Assembly: GCA_002478865.1 (NCBI GenBank)
Contig: DLJZ01000027.1
Coordinates: 137,306 to 201,305, forward strand
Source: Hungatella sp. UBA7603
Lineage (GTDB): Bacteria; Bacillota; Clostridia; Lachnospirales; Lachnospiraceae
Direction of reading: 5' to 3'
Length of the DNA: 64,000 bases
Below the pieces are notes generated by a model. It saw nothing but the letters and a program-made list of their open reading frames with translations, did not search any database and was not told the DNA's origin. The position numbers and the translations under genes are program-made. Shown here one piece after another: positions 21,145 through 30,192 of this stretch (positions within the stretch are counted from its first letter, which is position 1; the number at the start of each line of letters is the position of its first letter).

Positions 21145-22053
21145 TTAATTCATACCCTTATCTGTATTTTCCTTAATCACTTTTGAAAGAGCTTCAATTC
21201 CTTCCTCGCAAAGATAATTAAATGGTCTTCTGCAGTCTCCTACTGGATAACCTAACATAGCCACTGCTTTCTTAACAATCGTATTCGGATTGCCATATTT
21301 AAATACTGCTCTAAAACTAGCAATGGATTCCTGAACCACTTCCGCTTCTTCTAATTTACCCTCAATAAATAAGTTGTAAATAGATGACAATACTTCTGGA
21401 TATACATTTGAGCAACCCGCAATACCACCAAAGCCACCTTCTTTCAGGCAAGGAAGTATGAGTGCATCATTTCCGGAAAGTACATAGAAGTCTTTTTCAA
21501 GCTCACGTGTTTCCGTAATATAAGCTTTCAAGTTATCCCAATCACCGCTTGAATCCTTAGCTCCCACTATTAAATCAACGTCCTTTGCAAGTTTTGCAAT
21601 GGTTTCAGGAAGTAACTTATTGCCAGTACGAGCAGGAATATTATAAAGTACAATTGGCGTATCAACATGCTTTGCAATTTCAACATAGTGATCATATAAT
21701 TCTTTCTGTGATGCAACTGCAAAGCTTGGAGTGATAATTGATAAAACATCTGCGCCCAGCTCTTCTGCTTTCTTACTCATACGGATTGTATCTTTTGTGG
21801 ATATTAATCCTGATCCAGCATATACAGGTACTCTTCCCTTAACCTGATCGATGGTAGCTTCTAGAACTTCAACCTTTTCGTTTTCGCTTAATATGTAGCC
21901 TTCCCCATTGGTTCCAAATGGGAAAATTCCATGTACTCCACTGCTGATAAGGCGTTCCACCTGATTGCGAAGCTCCACAAGATTTACAGACTCATCTGCA
22001 TTCATTGGTGTTAAAATTGGGGTGATGATACCTTTTAATTCTACTTTCTTCAT
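21145..22053 (-). CDS. DapA/NanA-family class I aldolase or dehydratase
   Basis: 302 residues, the family length. The Schiff-base lysine is in GAKDSSGDW, the catalytic tyrosine in LYNIPARTG, and the pyruvate-binding stretch FGTNGEGY replaces the GTTGE of true DapA. Members of this family make or cleave 2-keto acids with pyruvate, or dehydrate sugar acids. Being the fourth gene of an operon with an alcohol dehydrogenase, a PdxA-type dehydrogenase and a DUF1537 kinase, it most likely works in sugar-acid breakdown, not lysine synthesis. AGGAGG precedes the ATG. Confidence 0.8.
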   Translation of the reverse strand: MKKVELKGIITPILTPMNADESVNLVELRNQVERLISSGVHGIFPFGTNGEGYILSENEKVEVLEATIDQVKGRVPVYAGSGLISTKDTIRMSKKAEELGADVLSIITPSFAVASQKELYDHYVEIAKHVDTPIVLYNIPARTGNKLLPETIAKLAKDVDLIVGAKDSSGDWDNLKAYITETRELEKDFYVLSGNDALILPCLKEGGFGGIAGCSNVYPEVLSSIYNLFIEGKLEEAEVVQESIASFRAVFKYGNPNTIVKKAVAMLGYPVGDCRRPFNYLCEEGIEALSKVIKENTDKGMN

Positions 22054-22072
22054 TCTTGTTTTCCTCCTGGAA

Positions 22073-23326
22073 TTATTTCATTATTTTTAGTGCAATTCTA
22101 CACAAAATATCCTCTGTTCCAAATCCCCCAGACTTAGAGATGATCTGTTGGTTATATTCATTCCAAATAAGCTTAGAAACAACTAACCCTGGTTCTATCT
22201 CACATACCGGTTCTATCTGTGTACACCCAACTAGTTTCATGTATCCCATAAGTGTATCTCCTCCTGACATAAGGATGGTTAAATCAACCTTTTCCTCTGC
22301 AAGAGCTTTTACAATATGTCCATGTGCCTGTGGTATCAATGTTCTTAACTCATCAATATTCTTGCTTTTGTCAGCCACGAAATTCACGATATTTTCTTCC
22401 GTGTCAAACGAATCCACAATTACCTTTTTGTTCGTTTTACACGTATTAATAATTTCTTCCAGGAACTTCTTTCCTTCTGAAGTATTGTAATAATCAGTAT
22501 CGTACTTCTGCTCCATCGTAAGCCTTTTTCTTATAAAGCCATCATTACGTTCTGCATATTCTAATTGTCTGAGTGTAATCTTATTTAGACTTCCACATGC
22601 CACATACAAACCATCCGTCTTTTCATAGGATGACACCTCATTGCTATTGCAAAAAACTTTTTCCGCCAATCGCTCTCCAAGCACTGCACAGCCTGCGATG
22701 AGTTTTAGCCCATTCATCTTGACTAATTCGTCTAATCTATGATCAATATCCCTCACAGTTAGTGTGTCGCATACGATTATTTCTGACATGGAATTCTTCT
22801 CAGCCGTAAGGGGTTCTTCTACGCTTTTACAAATAACAGAGATGTCACTCTGATCCTTTATAATGTCTGGTACATACGACTTAGTAACTGGATCAAATGG
22901 ATCTTTTCCAAATACACTGTCCTCCAGTAATTCTCCGGATATATAGTGCACTCCACCCTTTGTAATCCTTCCAATCTCTGGATGCCCTGGGAGAAAATAA
23001 ATAGGGAAGCCTTTCACCGCATCAGCTACCGCCTGAAGTTCTGAGCCAATATTTCCACGTAAGGCTGAATCTGTCTTTTTAAATATAATTTGAATCCCAT
23101 TTTTGAGCGCCCAATCAGCAATGCTATATACAACCTCATAGGAATCCTTCGCTGACATCGGTCTGGACTCTGAATCTACAACAATAATTTCAGTGTCTGT
23201 TTTTACTTCATTTCCATCCAGCTTACCTTCTGTGAATACCTGAGTGCGAATCCCGCGTTTGGCAAATTGTATGCCAGTATCTAACGCCCCAGTAATATCA
23301 TCTGCTATAATCAACATCTTACCCAT
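22073..23326 (-). CDS. four-carbon acid sugar kinase family protein (DUF1537, OtnK/DtnK type)
   Basis: 417 residues. The N-terminal domain has IIADDITGALDTG and KKTDSALRGNIGSEL, both family signatures; the C-terminal nucleotide-binding domain has LMSGGDT. Known members phosphorylate D-threonate, D- or L-erythronate or related acids with ATP at C4. The product would be the substrate of the PdxA-type enzyme encoded just upstream. The start at 23326 follows GGAGGGG; an in-frame ATG five codons earlier lies too close to that site. The gene begins 18 bases after the PdxA gene ends. Confidence 0.85.
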   Translation of the reverse strand: MGKMLIIADDITGALDTGIQFAKRGIRTQVFTEGKLDGNEVKTDTEIIVVDSESRPMSAKDSYEVVYSIADWALKNGIQIIFKKTDSALRGNIGSELQAVADAVKGFPIYFLPGHPEIGRITKGGVHYISGELLEDSVFGKDPFDPVTKSYVPDIIKDQSDISVICKSVEEPLTAEKNSMSEIIVCDTLTVRDIDHRLDELVKMNGLKLIAGCAVLGERLAEKVFCNSNEVSSYEKTDGLYVACGSLNKITLRQLEYAERNDGFIRKRLTMEQKYDTDYYNTSEGKKFLEEIINTCKTNKKVIVDSFDTEENIVNFVADKSKNIDELRTLIPQAHGHIVKALAEEKVDLTILMSGGDTLMGYMKLVGCTQIEPVCEIEPGLVVSKLIWNEYNQQIISKSGGFGTEDILCRIALKIMK

Positions 23327-23344
23327 ACAATCCCCCTCCACTAT

Positions 23345-24385
23345 TTACTTACTTGATGCTAGGCGGATCGCATAGTCGATTGAATTAGTAAGGCTTAACT
23401 CGCTGGATATTCCCTTTCCCGCTAGGTCAAAACCGGTTCCATGGTCCACAGATACTCTTATAATCGGAATACCAAGTGTTATATTAACGCCTGATACTGC
23501 ATCCCATTTTTTTAGATCCTTATTATAATTAAAGCCCTTAACCTTTAAAGGAATATGTCCCTGATCATGATACATCGCAACAACGATATCATACCAGCCG
23601 CCTAATGCTTTTGAAAAAATAGTATCAGCAGGTGTTGGTATTCCTTCTGGAATGCAGATACCTTCTGCCATCGCCTCATCAATTGCTGGTTGAATTTCTT
23701 CTATCTCCTCTGTTCCAAACAGTCCATTTTCGCCACAATGGGGATTTAACCCAGCCACTCCGATTTTCGGATTTTCGATGCCAATGGCTTTACAGCCCTC
23801 ATTTGCAATTCTGATAACTTCTAACACTCTGGCCTTTTTTACCTTGTCACAAGCCTGACGAAGGGAAACATGAGTGGATACATGGACCACCCTTAAATTT
23901 TCATGCGCCAGCATCATGGTATACCGATCGGTATGAGTGTATTCTGCATAGATTTCTGTATGTCCTGAGTAATGATGTCCAGCCATGTTGATTGCTTCTT
24001 TATTTAATGCATTGGTTACGGTCGCATCAATGGATCCACTCATTGCAAGCTCAATTACTTTGACAACATACTGAAATGCTGCCTCCCCGCACATCTTAGA
24101 TATCTTTCCATAGATATGTTTATCCATATCAACCATACCCATGTCATATACATCAATGGTTCCATATTCAAAGACTGCATCTTCCACTTTTTTTACCGCA
24201 TGGATTTTTATCTCATTTTCTTTATTCAGTCTTTTTACGATCTCTTCCATACAACTGGCATCACCGATTATGATAGGACGACACGTTTCATATACATCTT
24301 TATCAAGCAATACCTTTACGGATAACTCAGATCCATTTCCAGCAGGATCACCCATAGTGATTCCGATAATCGGTCTTTTCTTCAT
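23345..24385 (-). CDS. PdxA-family 4-phospho-sugar-acid dehydrogenase (PdxA2 type)
   Basis: 346 residues. It starts with the family motif region GITMGDPAGNGSE, has the metal-ligand His segments GHTEIYAEY, HDQGHIPLK and DHGTGFDLAGKG, and is the normal PdxA length. In the PdxA2 branch these enzymes oxidise 4-phospho-threonate or 4-phospho-erythronate with NAD; the 3-keto product loses CO2 to give dihydroxyacetone phosphate. Its place next to a DUF1537 kinase and the absence of other pyridoxine genes favour this over vitamin B6 synthesis. The ligands seen differ slightly from canonical PdxA (GNGSE for GIGPE). Confidence 0.82.
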   Translation of the reverse strand: MKKRPIIGITMGDPAGNGSELSVKVLLDKDVYETCRPIIIGDASCMEEIVKRLNKENEIKIHAVKKVEDAVFEYGTIDVYDMGMVDMDKHIYGKISKMCGEAAFQYVVKVIELAMSGSIDATVTNALNKEAINMAGHHYSGHTEIYAEYTHTDRYTMMLAHENLRVVHVSTHVSLRQACDKVKKARVLEVIRIANEGCKAIGIENPKIGVAGLNPHCGENGLFGTEEIEEIQPAIDEAMAEGICIPEGIPTPADTIFSKALGGWYDIVVAMYHDQGHIPLKVKGFNYNKDLKKWDAVSGVNITLGIPIIRVSVDHGTGFDLAGKGISSELSLTNSIDYAIRLASSK

Positions 24386-24398
24386 TGTCTCACCTTCC

Positions 24399-25553
24399 TT
24401 ATTTAAGAACCTTTAAGTAAATGTTTCTTATATCTTCAAGGCTTAATTCCTTCCTATTATTAACAAGTAATCTCTGTTGTTTGCTTCCTGCCTCTACTAA
24501 AGTTTCCAAATCTTCCTTTTTAACACCAAATTCTTTTAAATCTGTAGGAATGTTGGTACACTTCACAATGTCAGCAATCTGATCAATGACATACTGTGCT
24601 TTCTCAGATATTGTTTTTGCTGAGAGACCATGAAATACTGCATCATATAACTTAGCAAGTCTGTCTTCACATGCATCTTTATTAAATTCCATAACATGTG
24701 CAAATAAAATTGCATTGGATACACCATGAGCAATATGATATTTTCCTCCAAGGGGATAAGATAACGCATGAACTGCTGTTGTACCGCTTCCAGTAATGGC
24801 TACTCCACCATAAAAGGCACCTAAAAGCAGATTGTTTTTTGCATCTAAATTATCAGCATTAGCATAAGCTTCTCTGATATTATTAAAAATCAATTTCGCT
24901 CCTGCAAGTGCATATGTGTCAGATAATGGAGTTGCTTTTTTTGATGTATAACACTCCACGACGTGAGCCAGCGCATCCACACCAGTCGCTGCGACGATTG
25001 ATTTTGGAAGCTTCTTTATGAAATTTGGATCAAGAATCACATAATCCGGTATCATATTATCATTTACAATTCCTTTTTTCGATTGCTCTTCTGGAATTGC
25101 AACAATTGCATTACAAGTCGCTTCGGAACCAGTACCACAGGTAGTTGGAATCATGATTGTTTTTAATTGTTTTCTTGCCTGAGTTGGATCATCTAATAAA
25201 TCTTTTACGGAGTAATTAGCACCTTTTAAAACAGAGCAAAGTTTTGCGACGTCCATAACGCTTCCGCCGCCAATGGCAATAATCAGATCACCATCATAAT
25301 CCTCGACTTCTTTCATCACTCTTTCTGCATCCTGGTAAGCAGGTTCTGGTGTTAAACTATCATATACTCTGTACTGGGTATTCGTTTCATCTAACAGGTT
25401 TGTCAAAATATCTAAGAGTCCATGGTCGCGTATCCCTTTATCTGTAAATATAATTATTTTCTTTGAGTCTTCCTTCTTAATTATGGCATTTACATGTTCA
25501 ATACATCCTTCTCCGCCATATACGTAAGATGGAATTTTAATTTGGTAGCTCAT
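24399..25553 (-). CDS. iron-containing alcohol dehydrogenase family protein
   Basis: 384 residues, first gene of the sugar-acid operon. The Rossmann-like domain has IAIGGGSVMDVAK; the metal site is in TGVDALAHVVECY (Asp, His), AVHALSYPLGGKYHIAHG (two His). It reduces or oxidises a small alcohol/aldehyde with NAD(H). In this operon it may oxidise the entry hydroxy acid or reduce an aldehyde from the aldolase step. AGGAGG lies eight bases before the ATG. Promoter and operator candidates stand directly upstream. Confidence 0.88.
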   Translation of the reverse strand: MSYQIKIPSYVYGGEGCIEHVNAIIKKEDSKKIIIFTDKGIRDHGLLDILTNLLDETNTQYRVYDSLTPEPAYQDAERVMKEVEDYDGDLIIAIGGGSVMDVAKLCSVLKGANYSVKDLLDDPTQARKQLKTIMIPTTCGTGSEATCNAIVAIPEEQSKKGIVNDNMIPDYVILDPNFIKKLPKSIVAATGVDALAHVVECYTSKKATPLSDTYALAGAKLIFNNIREAYANADNLDAKNNLLLGAFYGGVAITGSGTTAVHALSYPLGGKYHIAHGVSNAILFAHVMEFNKDACEDRLAKLYDAVFHGLSAKTISEKAQYVIDQIADIVKCTNIPTDLKEFGVKKEDLETLVEAGSKQQRLLVNNRKELSLEDIRNIYLKVLK

Positions 25554-25617
25554 TTCAGTTCCTCCTAGTTATTTTATTTTCTCGTCTCAATATAAAACAT
25601 TTTGTCTTTATACCTAT

Positions 25618-25645
25618 ATTATACTATCATAACGTGGCGATTCAA
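25618..25645 (-). promoter_or_regulatory. promoter of the sugar-acid operon
   Basis: TTGAAT and a perfect TATAAT, 16 bases apart on the minus strand. This is a sigma-A type promoter; no GG-N10-GC pair of a sigma-54 promoter is seen in the divergent region. Confidence 0.65.
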
Positions 25646-25656
25646 GTGATACACTT
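25644..25656. promoter_or_regulatory. candidate operator between the divergent promoters
   Basis: Inverted repeat AAGTG-ATA-CACTT touching the -35 of the minus-strand operon promoter. It is a plausible site for the adjacent PrpR_N regulator; this is inference. Confidence 0.35.
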
Positions 25657-25698
25657 TCCAATTTACGTCTTATATTAATACATGTTATATCTAAATCG

Positions 25699-25727
25699 TT
25701 GCTTTTTGCGACATTCGATATTATAAT
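25699..25727 (+). promoter_or_regulatory. promoter of the PrpR_N regulator gene
   Basis: TTGCTT and TATAAT, 17 bases apart. The -35 TTG is also the first in-frame start-like codon of the long frame, which argues that translation starts later, at 25774. Confidence 0.6.
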
Positions 25728-25773
25728 GGTATCAAAACAACTAACAAATTGGGTTTTCACATTGGGAGAGTTT

Positions 25774-27564
25774 ATGCAGAAGGTTAAGATACTTGTCATT
25801 GCTCCATACGAGGGAATGACAGAAATATTTGAGAATATTTCTAAAAATCGTGATGATATTGAATTGACGATTCAAACTGGGGACTTGAATACCGGGCGAA
25901 AAATTGTTGAAAACTTAGCTCATAAAAACTACGATGTCATAATTTCAAGAGGTGGTACGGCTGAGCTCATTCGATCCTCTGTTGAAATTCCTGTTGTTGA
26001 TATATCAATTTCGGGTTATGACATTCTTCGTAGCATAAAAATGGCAGAAAGTTACTCTGGCAAGCTTGTTATCGCTGGATTTTCCGGAATTACCAAGCAA
26101 GCACGGGTACTCTGTGATTTGCTTCAATATGATATCAATATTATTACATTTACAAGCGAAGAAGGTGCTCTTGCTGCTCTTCGCGCAGCAAGAAGCGATG
26201 GCGCATCACTTGTGCTTTGCGATATGACAGGCGCAAATTACGCAAAAATATTAAATATGAACTCAATACTCATAACTTCAGGTACGGAAAGCATTAACGA
26301 TGCAATCAATGAAGCAAAAAAGATAGTCCATTCCTCCAATCATGTTCACAAACAAAAGAATCTTTTTCAGAGCCTTCTCACTGATGAGGATCGAGAGTTC
26401 CTAATTTATGATCCTGCAGGTTCCCTATGGTTTTCAAGTTTTTCACTTGATGGAATGAATGTTTCATTAATGAACGTGGTTCAAACATACTTAAAAGCTT
26501 TTTTAAAAGTTCCAAACCAAAGTGTTGCCAGACAGATACGTGATAAAGTTTACACGTTCACATGCCGTCATCTCTATAGTGATGAGCAAAAATATACAGC
26601 GATCATAATAAACCAAAAGCTTGCACTTTTCGCTGAAGATGATATCGGAATCACCATATATAATAAACCAGATTCGGATTCCACAAACTTTTCAAACTTC
26701 TTTGGAAGTTCCAATAAAATCGGCAACACGGCTCATATCATAGAGGAATATAGCAAAAGCTACCTTCCCGTATTAATTACCGGAGAAGATGGCACTGGCA
26801 AAGATAAGGTGGCATCTCTAATGTACGAAAATGGCCCTTATCATACTTCTCCTTTTTATGTCATAGACTGCAAATTTATCAGCGAGCGTAAATGGAATCA
26901 TATCATGAATAATGAGAATTCTCCTCTTGCAGATATACATTCTACCATATACATCAAAAATGTCTGCATGCTCTCTCATTCTCAGCTTGAAAAGCTATTT
27001 AACTATATCGACCACACGGACCTTACAAAACGAAATCGCATGATTTTCTCTCTTTTGATTACCAATGAGATATCACCAGAATCCACTGATATTAAAAATC
27101 ACTTAGAAAAGCGACTCTCTTGTTTAACCTTAAATCTGCTGCCACTAAGAGAAAGAAGTGACGACATTCCAAGTATTACCGCATTATATCTCCATAAGTT
27201 AAATGTATCACTTGGAAAACAGATTATTGGCTTAGAAGCAGAGGCAATGGATATTTTCACTGCTTTTCCTTGGACTCAAAATCTGGATCAGCTACATCAT
27301 GTACTCAAAGAACTTGCAGTGGTCACAAAGACCCCTTATATCACCTATCATGATGTGAAATATTTCCTTGATCAGGAAATGCCGGCAATGCCTTCATTGC
27401 AATCCGTCGACTTAGATCTAACACAGACATTAGACGAAATCAACTATCAGATTATACTAACTGTATTGGAAGAAGAAAAAGAAAATAAAGAAAAGACTGC
27501 AAGCAGACTTGGGATCAGCCGAAGCACTTTATGGAGAATTTTAAAGACTCACAATGGGATATAG
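25774..27564 (+). CDS. PrpR_N-domain regulator with a degenerate AAA+ domain and Fis-type HTH
   Basis: 596 residues. Residues about 1-165 form a PrpR_N effector domain (LVIAPYEGMTEIF, VIISRGGTAELIR, DISISGYDILR). After a PAS-like middle part comes a sigma-54-activator-like domain with a Walker A sequence GEDGTGKD at about 337-344. It is decayed: after the PFYVIDC segment the GAFTGA loop is absent, and the Walker B Asp-Glu is replaced (STIYIKNVCML). The C-terminus is a Fis-type HTH (KTASRLGISRSTLWRILK). It should therefore not activate sigma-54 polymerase; it probably represses or activates a sigma-A promoter. It is divergent from the sugar-acid operon it most likely controls. GGGAGAG precedes the chosen ATG. 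Confidence 0.82.
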   Translation: MQKVKILVIAPYEGMTEIFENISKNRDDIELTIQTGDLNTGRKIVENLAHKNYDVIISRGGTAELIRSSVEIPVVDISISGYDILRSIKMAESYSGKLVIAGFSGITKQARVLCDLLQYDINIITFTSEEGALAALRAARSDGASLVLCDMTGANYAKILNMNSILITSGTESINDAINEAKKIVHSSNHVHKQKNLFQSLLTDEDREFLIYDPAGSLWFSSFSLDGMNVSLMNVVQTYLKAFLKVPNQSVARQIRDKVYTFTCRHLYSDEQKYTAIIINQKLALFAEDDIGITIYNKPDSDSTNFSNFFGSSNKIGNTAHIIEEYSKSYLPVLITGEDGTGKDKVASLMYENGPYHTSPFYVIDCKFISERKWNHIMNNENSPLADIHSTIYIKNVCMLSHSQLEKLFNYIDHTDLTKRNRMIFSLLITNEISPESTDIKNHLEKRLSCLTLNLLPLRERSDDIPSITALYLHKLNVSLGKQIIGLEAEAMDIFTAFPWTQNLDQLHHVLKELAVVTKTPYITYHDVKYFLDQEMPAMPSLQSVDLDLTQTLDEINYQIILTVLEEEKENKEKTASRLGISRSTLWRILKTHNGI

Positions 27565-27579
27565 ATTAAATTTAGATTC

Positions 27580-27603
27580 GAGAATCCTGCTTGCAGGATT
27601 CTC
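27580..27603 (+). terminator. hairpin after the PrpR_N regulator gene
   Basis: GAGAATCCTGC and GCAGGATTCTC form an 11-bp perfect stem 15 bases after the stop codon. Only a weak T-rich stretch follows, so termination may be partial. Confidence 0.5.
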
Positions 27604-27650
27604 TTACTGTGGAAAATTGGGTTAGAAAGATTATTTTAACCCGGCCCTTA

Positions 27651-28607
27651 TCACGGCTCAACGTAATATTGAAACCCTGCATCAGTGATCATCTTTATAG
27701 TATCATCAATCCCCTGACCGTCAGCCGTCAAATAACCAGAGGCGAAAATGGAATCTGCTGCATAGAACATTTGCTTTTCTCTTCCTTTTAAATAAACCTC
27801 TCTGCCTGCTGCACAACGAATGTCCGACTGAGGGCATAAAAGGCGGGCAAGACATAAGATCTTTAAACAATAATCTCCAGTCAAATACGAGGTATCTCTA
27901 TCCTCCAGGGCTGTTCCTTTTAATGGGATAAGAAAATTGATGGGAACTGCTTTAGGCTGTATGGACTGTATCTGAAAAAGCATATCAACCACATCCGTAT
28001 TATCCTCTCCCAATCCGATGATTCCTCCACAGCATAATTCAAAGCCAAGGCTTTCGAGTCTCTTTATATTGTCCAGGCGCTCCTCATATGAATGGGAGGT
28101 ACAAATACTTGGATAATGCTTTCTGCTGGTATTTAGGTTATGATTGATTCTATCCACACCTGCTTCTCTTAACATCACCGCCTGTTGTTCCGTCAAAAAA
28201 CCAATGGAACAGCAAATAGGACTGCCTGTTTCTTTCTTAAGCATTCTCACCTCATCAGCAAATTCACTGATTTCCCTATCTGAAAAACGGATTCCGCTTA
28301 AACCAATGCAATGTCGGGATAAGTTTTTTTCTTTTACGGTATAGCCGTCCTGTTGCAGCGTCTCATAAGTAATAAGTTTATATTTGTCTATGTCAGCTTT
28401 AGAATCCCGTGATTGGGCACAATAGGTACAATCTTGGGTGCAGTCTCCGCTGCGTGCATTGGTAAGGAGTTGAATCCCCACAGTATTACCCTTATACTTT
28501 TTCCTGATTTCATATACCTTTTCTAAAAGGATTGGAAGCTCCTTGTCTGGCAATTCTAAAATTGCTAATGCCATCTCTCTTGTTATATTCTTAAGATCAT
28601 ACTTCAT
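27651..28607 (-). CDS. bioB: biotin synthase
   Basis: 318 residues, usual length. A radical SAM enzyme that inserts sulfur into dethiobiotin. The SAM-cluster motif CTQDCTYC is present, with the family stretch LLTNARSGDCTQDC before it and a CGGIIGLGE segment in the barrel. The start at 28607 has GGAGAG; a longer in-frame extension overlaps bioY and is rejected. It follows bioY by 17 bases. No bioF, bioA or bioD is seen here, so the cell may import or scavenge biotin or its precursor. Confidence 0.95.
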   Translation of the reverse strand: MKYDLKNITREMALAILELPDKELPILLEKVYEIRKKYKGNTVGIQLLTNARSGDCTQDCTYCAQSRDSKADIDKYKLITYETLQQDGYTVKEKNLSRHCIGLSGIRFSDREISEFADEVRMLKKETGSPICCSIGFLTEQQAVMLREAGVDRINHNLNTSRKHYPSICTSHSYEERLDNIKRLESLGFELCCGGIIGLGEDNTDVVDMLFQIQSIQPKAVPINFLIPLKGTALEDRDTSYLTGDYCLKILCLARLLCPQSDIRCAAGREVYLKGREKQMFYAADSIFASGYLTADGQGIDDTIKMITDAGFQYYVEP

Positions 28608-28624
28608 TTTCAGACTCTCCTTTT

Positions 28625-29149
28625 TTATCTCATGATGGGATGTAGCTTTTTTATGAGTGATATACTTATAAAGGTCTTCAAACAGTCTCCCGCCAAAAAT
28701 GGCAAAACACAAACCAATAGAGCTGCAACAAAGCCGGTACCGGTAATGAGGCAATACCACAGTGTTCCAAATAAATAAGTAAGAATCCAGCCAGCATAAA
28801 TGGCTGCCGCCATCGCTTTCATGGATTTTTTCCCAAACCGCTCCATTAAAAAGCCACTAAGATAGGCAGAGAAAATGTAGGCGATGATATATCCCCCTGT
28901 AGGACCAAATATCCGCCCCGGACCCCCTGAAAACCCGGAGAAGACCGGAAGCCCTATCACTCCCATTAAAACATATACAAGCTGACTTAAAGCCCCATAT
29001 CTAGCTCCTAAAAGACCGGCGGCTGTATAGGTGGACAAATGAGTCAGATTAATTGGAACGGGACCAATGGGAATGGTAATTTGAGCTAATACAGCATTTA
29101 GAGCGGCAAAGAAAGCACATAGAACCCATTTTCTGCTTGTTGTGATCAT
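28625..29149 (-). CDS. bioY: biotin ECF transporter S component
   Basis: 174 residues with about six hydrophobic segments. The BioY signatures ALNAVLAQITIPIGPVPI near the N-terminus and GGPGRIFGPTGGYIIAYI in the middle are clear; the latter helps bind biotin. The ATG at 29149 is chosen because AGGAGG lies eight bases before it; the ATG six bases earlier is too close to that site. It heads the bioYB operon under a BirA operator. Confidence 0.93.
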   Translation of the reverse strand: MITTSRKWVLCAFFAALNAVLAQITIPIGPVPINLTHLSTYTAAGLLGARYGALSQLVYVLMGVIGLPVFSGFSGGPGRIFGPTGGYIIAYIFSAYLSGFLMERFGKKSMKAMAAAIYAGWILTYLFGTLWYCLITGTGFVAALLVCVLPFLAGDCLKTFISISLIKKLHPIMR

Positions 29150-29185
29150 GATCATAACCTCCTGACGTAATTTCAATTCTTTGCC

Positions 29186-29214
29186 ATTATACAAAGACAA
29201 GCTCTAATTGTCAA
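29186..29214 (-). promoter_or_regulatory. bioYB promoter
   Basis: Perfect TTGACA and TATAAT hexamers 17 bases apart on the minus strand. The -35 lies within one arm of the BirA operator. Confidence 0.8.
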
Positions 29215-29240
29215 CCATTTTATATTTTAAGGTTAACAAT
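29207..29240. promoter_or_regulatory. BirA (biotin repressor) operator
   Basis: ATTGTCAACC, 14 bases, GGTTAACAAT: an inverted repeat with one mismatch that matches the BirA box of Firmicutes (TTGTTAACC...GGTTAACAA). It overlaps the promoter, so biotin-loaded BirA would repress uptake and synthesis. Confidence 0.85.
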
Positions 29241-29264
29241 TGGAAAATTCATAAAAAACAACGC

Positions 29265-29310
29265 AAAACAGCGCCTTGCTCCGGTTTTAAACCAAGCAAG
29301 ACGCTGTTTT
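29265..29310 (-). terminator. terminator of the rhamnose operon
   Basis: A 16-bp stem, AAAACAGCGTCTTGCT with its near-complement, around a 14-base loop, followed by TTGTTTTTT on the minus strand. Confidence 0.75.
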
Positions 29311-29351
29311 CATTTCCCATATTGTATGGGTAAGATTTATAAATTTAATTG

Positions 29352-30179
29352 TTATTTCTCATAAAGAAACTCTTCTGGCAGCGTTACTTTAAAATCACGA
29401 GCCAGATCACGGAAGTTTCCTGCTGTAATGGTCTGAAGCTTGTCAGGTCTGATGGAGAGAACCTTTACGAGAATTTCAGCAGATTTCTCCACCGTATGCA
29501 TCAGGCCAAAGGTTAAGTCAAAGTCTTCTCCTGAGGCAAACAGGCCGTGATGGGCCCAGATAGCCACGTCATACTTCTTCATAAGTTCACTGGTAGCAAC
29601 TGCAATTTCACGTCCGCCTGGAACCATCCAGCCTACGACACCAACGCCTGCTGGAAATACCACAGGGCATTCGGTAGCCATCTCCCATAATTCTCTTGTA
29701 AACACCTCATCTTCCAATGGAAGTACAAAGGTAAGAGCGATTATATTGGTAGGGTGAGCATGGTAAATCACACGGTGAGCTCCGCCTGTTGCCGCCTTTT
29801 TCACCTCATGGTTCATTAAATGGGAAGGTAGCTCACTGGTTGGACGGCCACCTTTTGAGAGCCCCCATAAGATTTTATAATTTTCTCCGCTCTCATCTAT
29901 TTCTATGATGCAGCTATTAACCTCTGGTTCAAGAATCACATTACGGAAATACTTTCCGCTTCCTGTTACCATGAAGCACTCTCCAGAAAGTCCTTTTACC
30001 GTTGTTCCTATGGGTTGCCATGGAGCATCAAATGTAAGCTCTTCTCTAACAGATTCCACCTCTTCTGGTTTGATTCGATAGCTTAAGTTACCGCCATTTC
30101 TTTCATGCCAGTTCTGCTTAAATCCATCATCACATAAACGGATAAAGCCTTTTACAAATTCTGCATCTAAAATTTTCAT
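29352..30179 (-). CDS. rhaD: rhamnulose-1-phosphate aldolase
   Basis: 275 residues, matching RhaD. A zinc-dependent class II aldolase that splits L-rhamnulose 1-phosphate into dihydroxyacetone phosphate and L-lactaldehyde. Seen: the ERNGGNLSYR loop with the catalytic Glu, the zinc histidines in IYHAHPTN and a third in WAHHGLFASG. Last gene of rhaB-rhaM-rhaA-rhaD, 13 bases after rhaA. AAGGAG precedes the ATG. Confidence 0.95.
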   Translation of the reverse strand: MKILDAEFVKGFIRLCDDGFKQNWHERNGGNLSYRIKPEEVESVREELTFDAPWQPIGTTVKGLSGECFMVTGSGKYFRNVILEPEVNSCIIEIDESGENYKILWGLSKGGRPTSELPSHLMNHEVKKAATGGAHRVIYHAHPTNIIALTFVLPLEDEVFTRELWEMATECPVVFPAGVGVVGWMVPGGREIAVATSELMKKYDVAIWAHHGLFASGEDFDLTFGLMHTVEKSAEILVKVLSIRPDKLQTITAGNFRDLARDFKVTLPEEFLYEK

Positions 30180-30192
30180 TTTTATTTTCTCC

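Noticed and set aside
25554..25773. Sigma-54 promoter expected next to an EBP-like regulator
   Set aside because: No GG-N10-GC pair at correct spacing; sigma-A hexamers are present instead.
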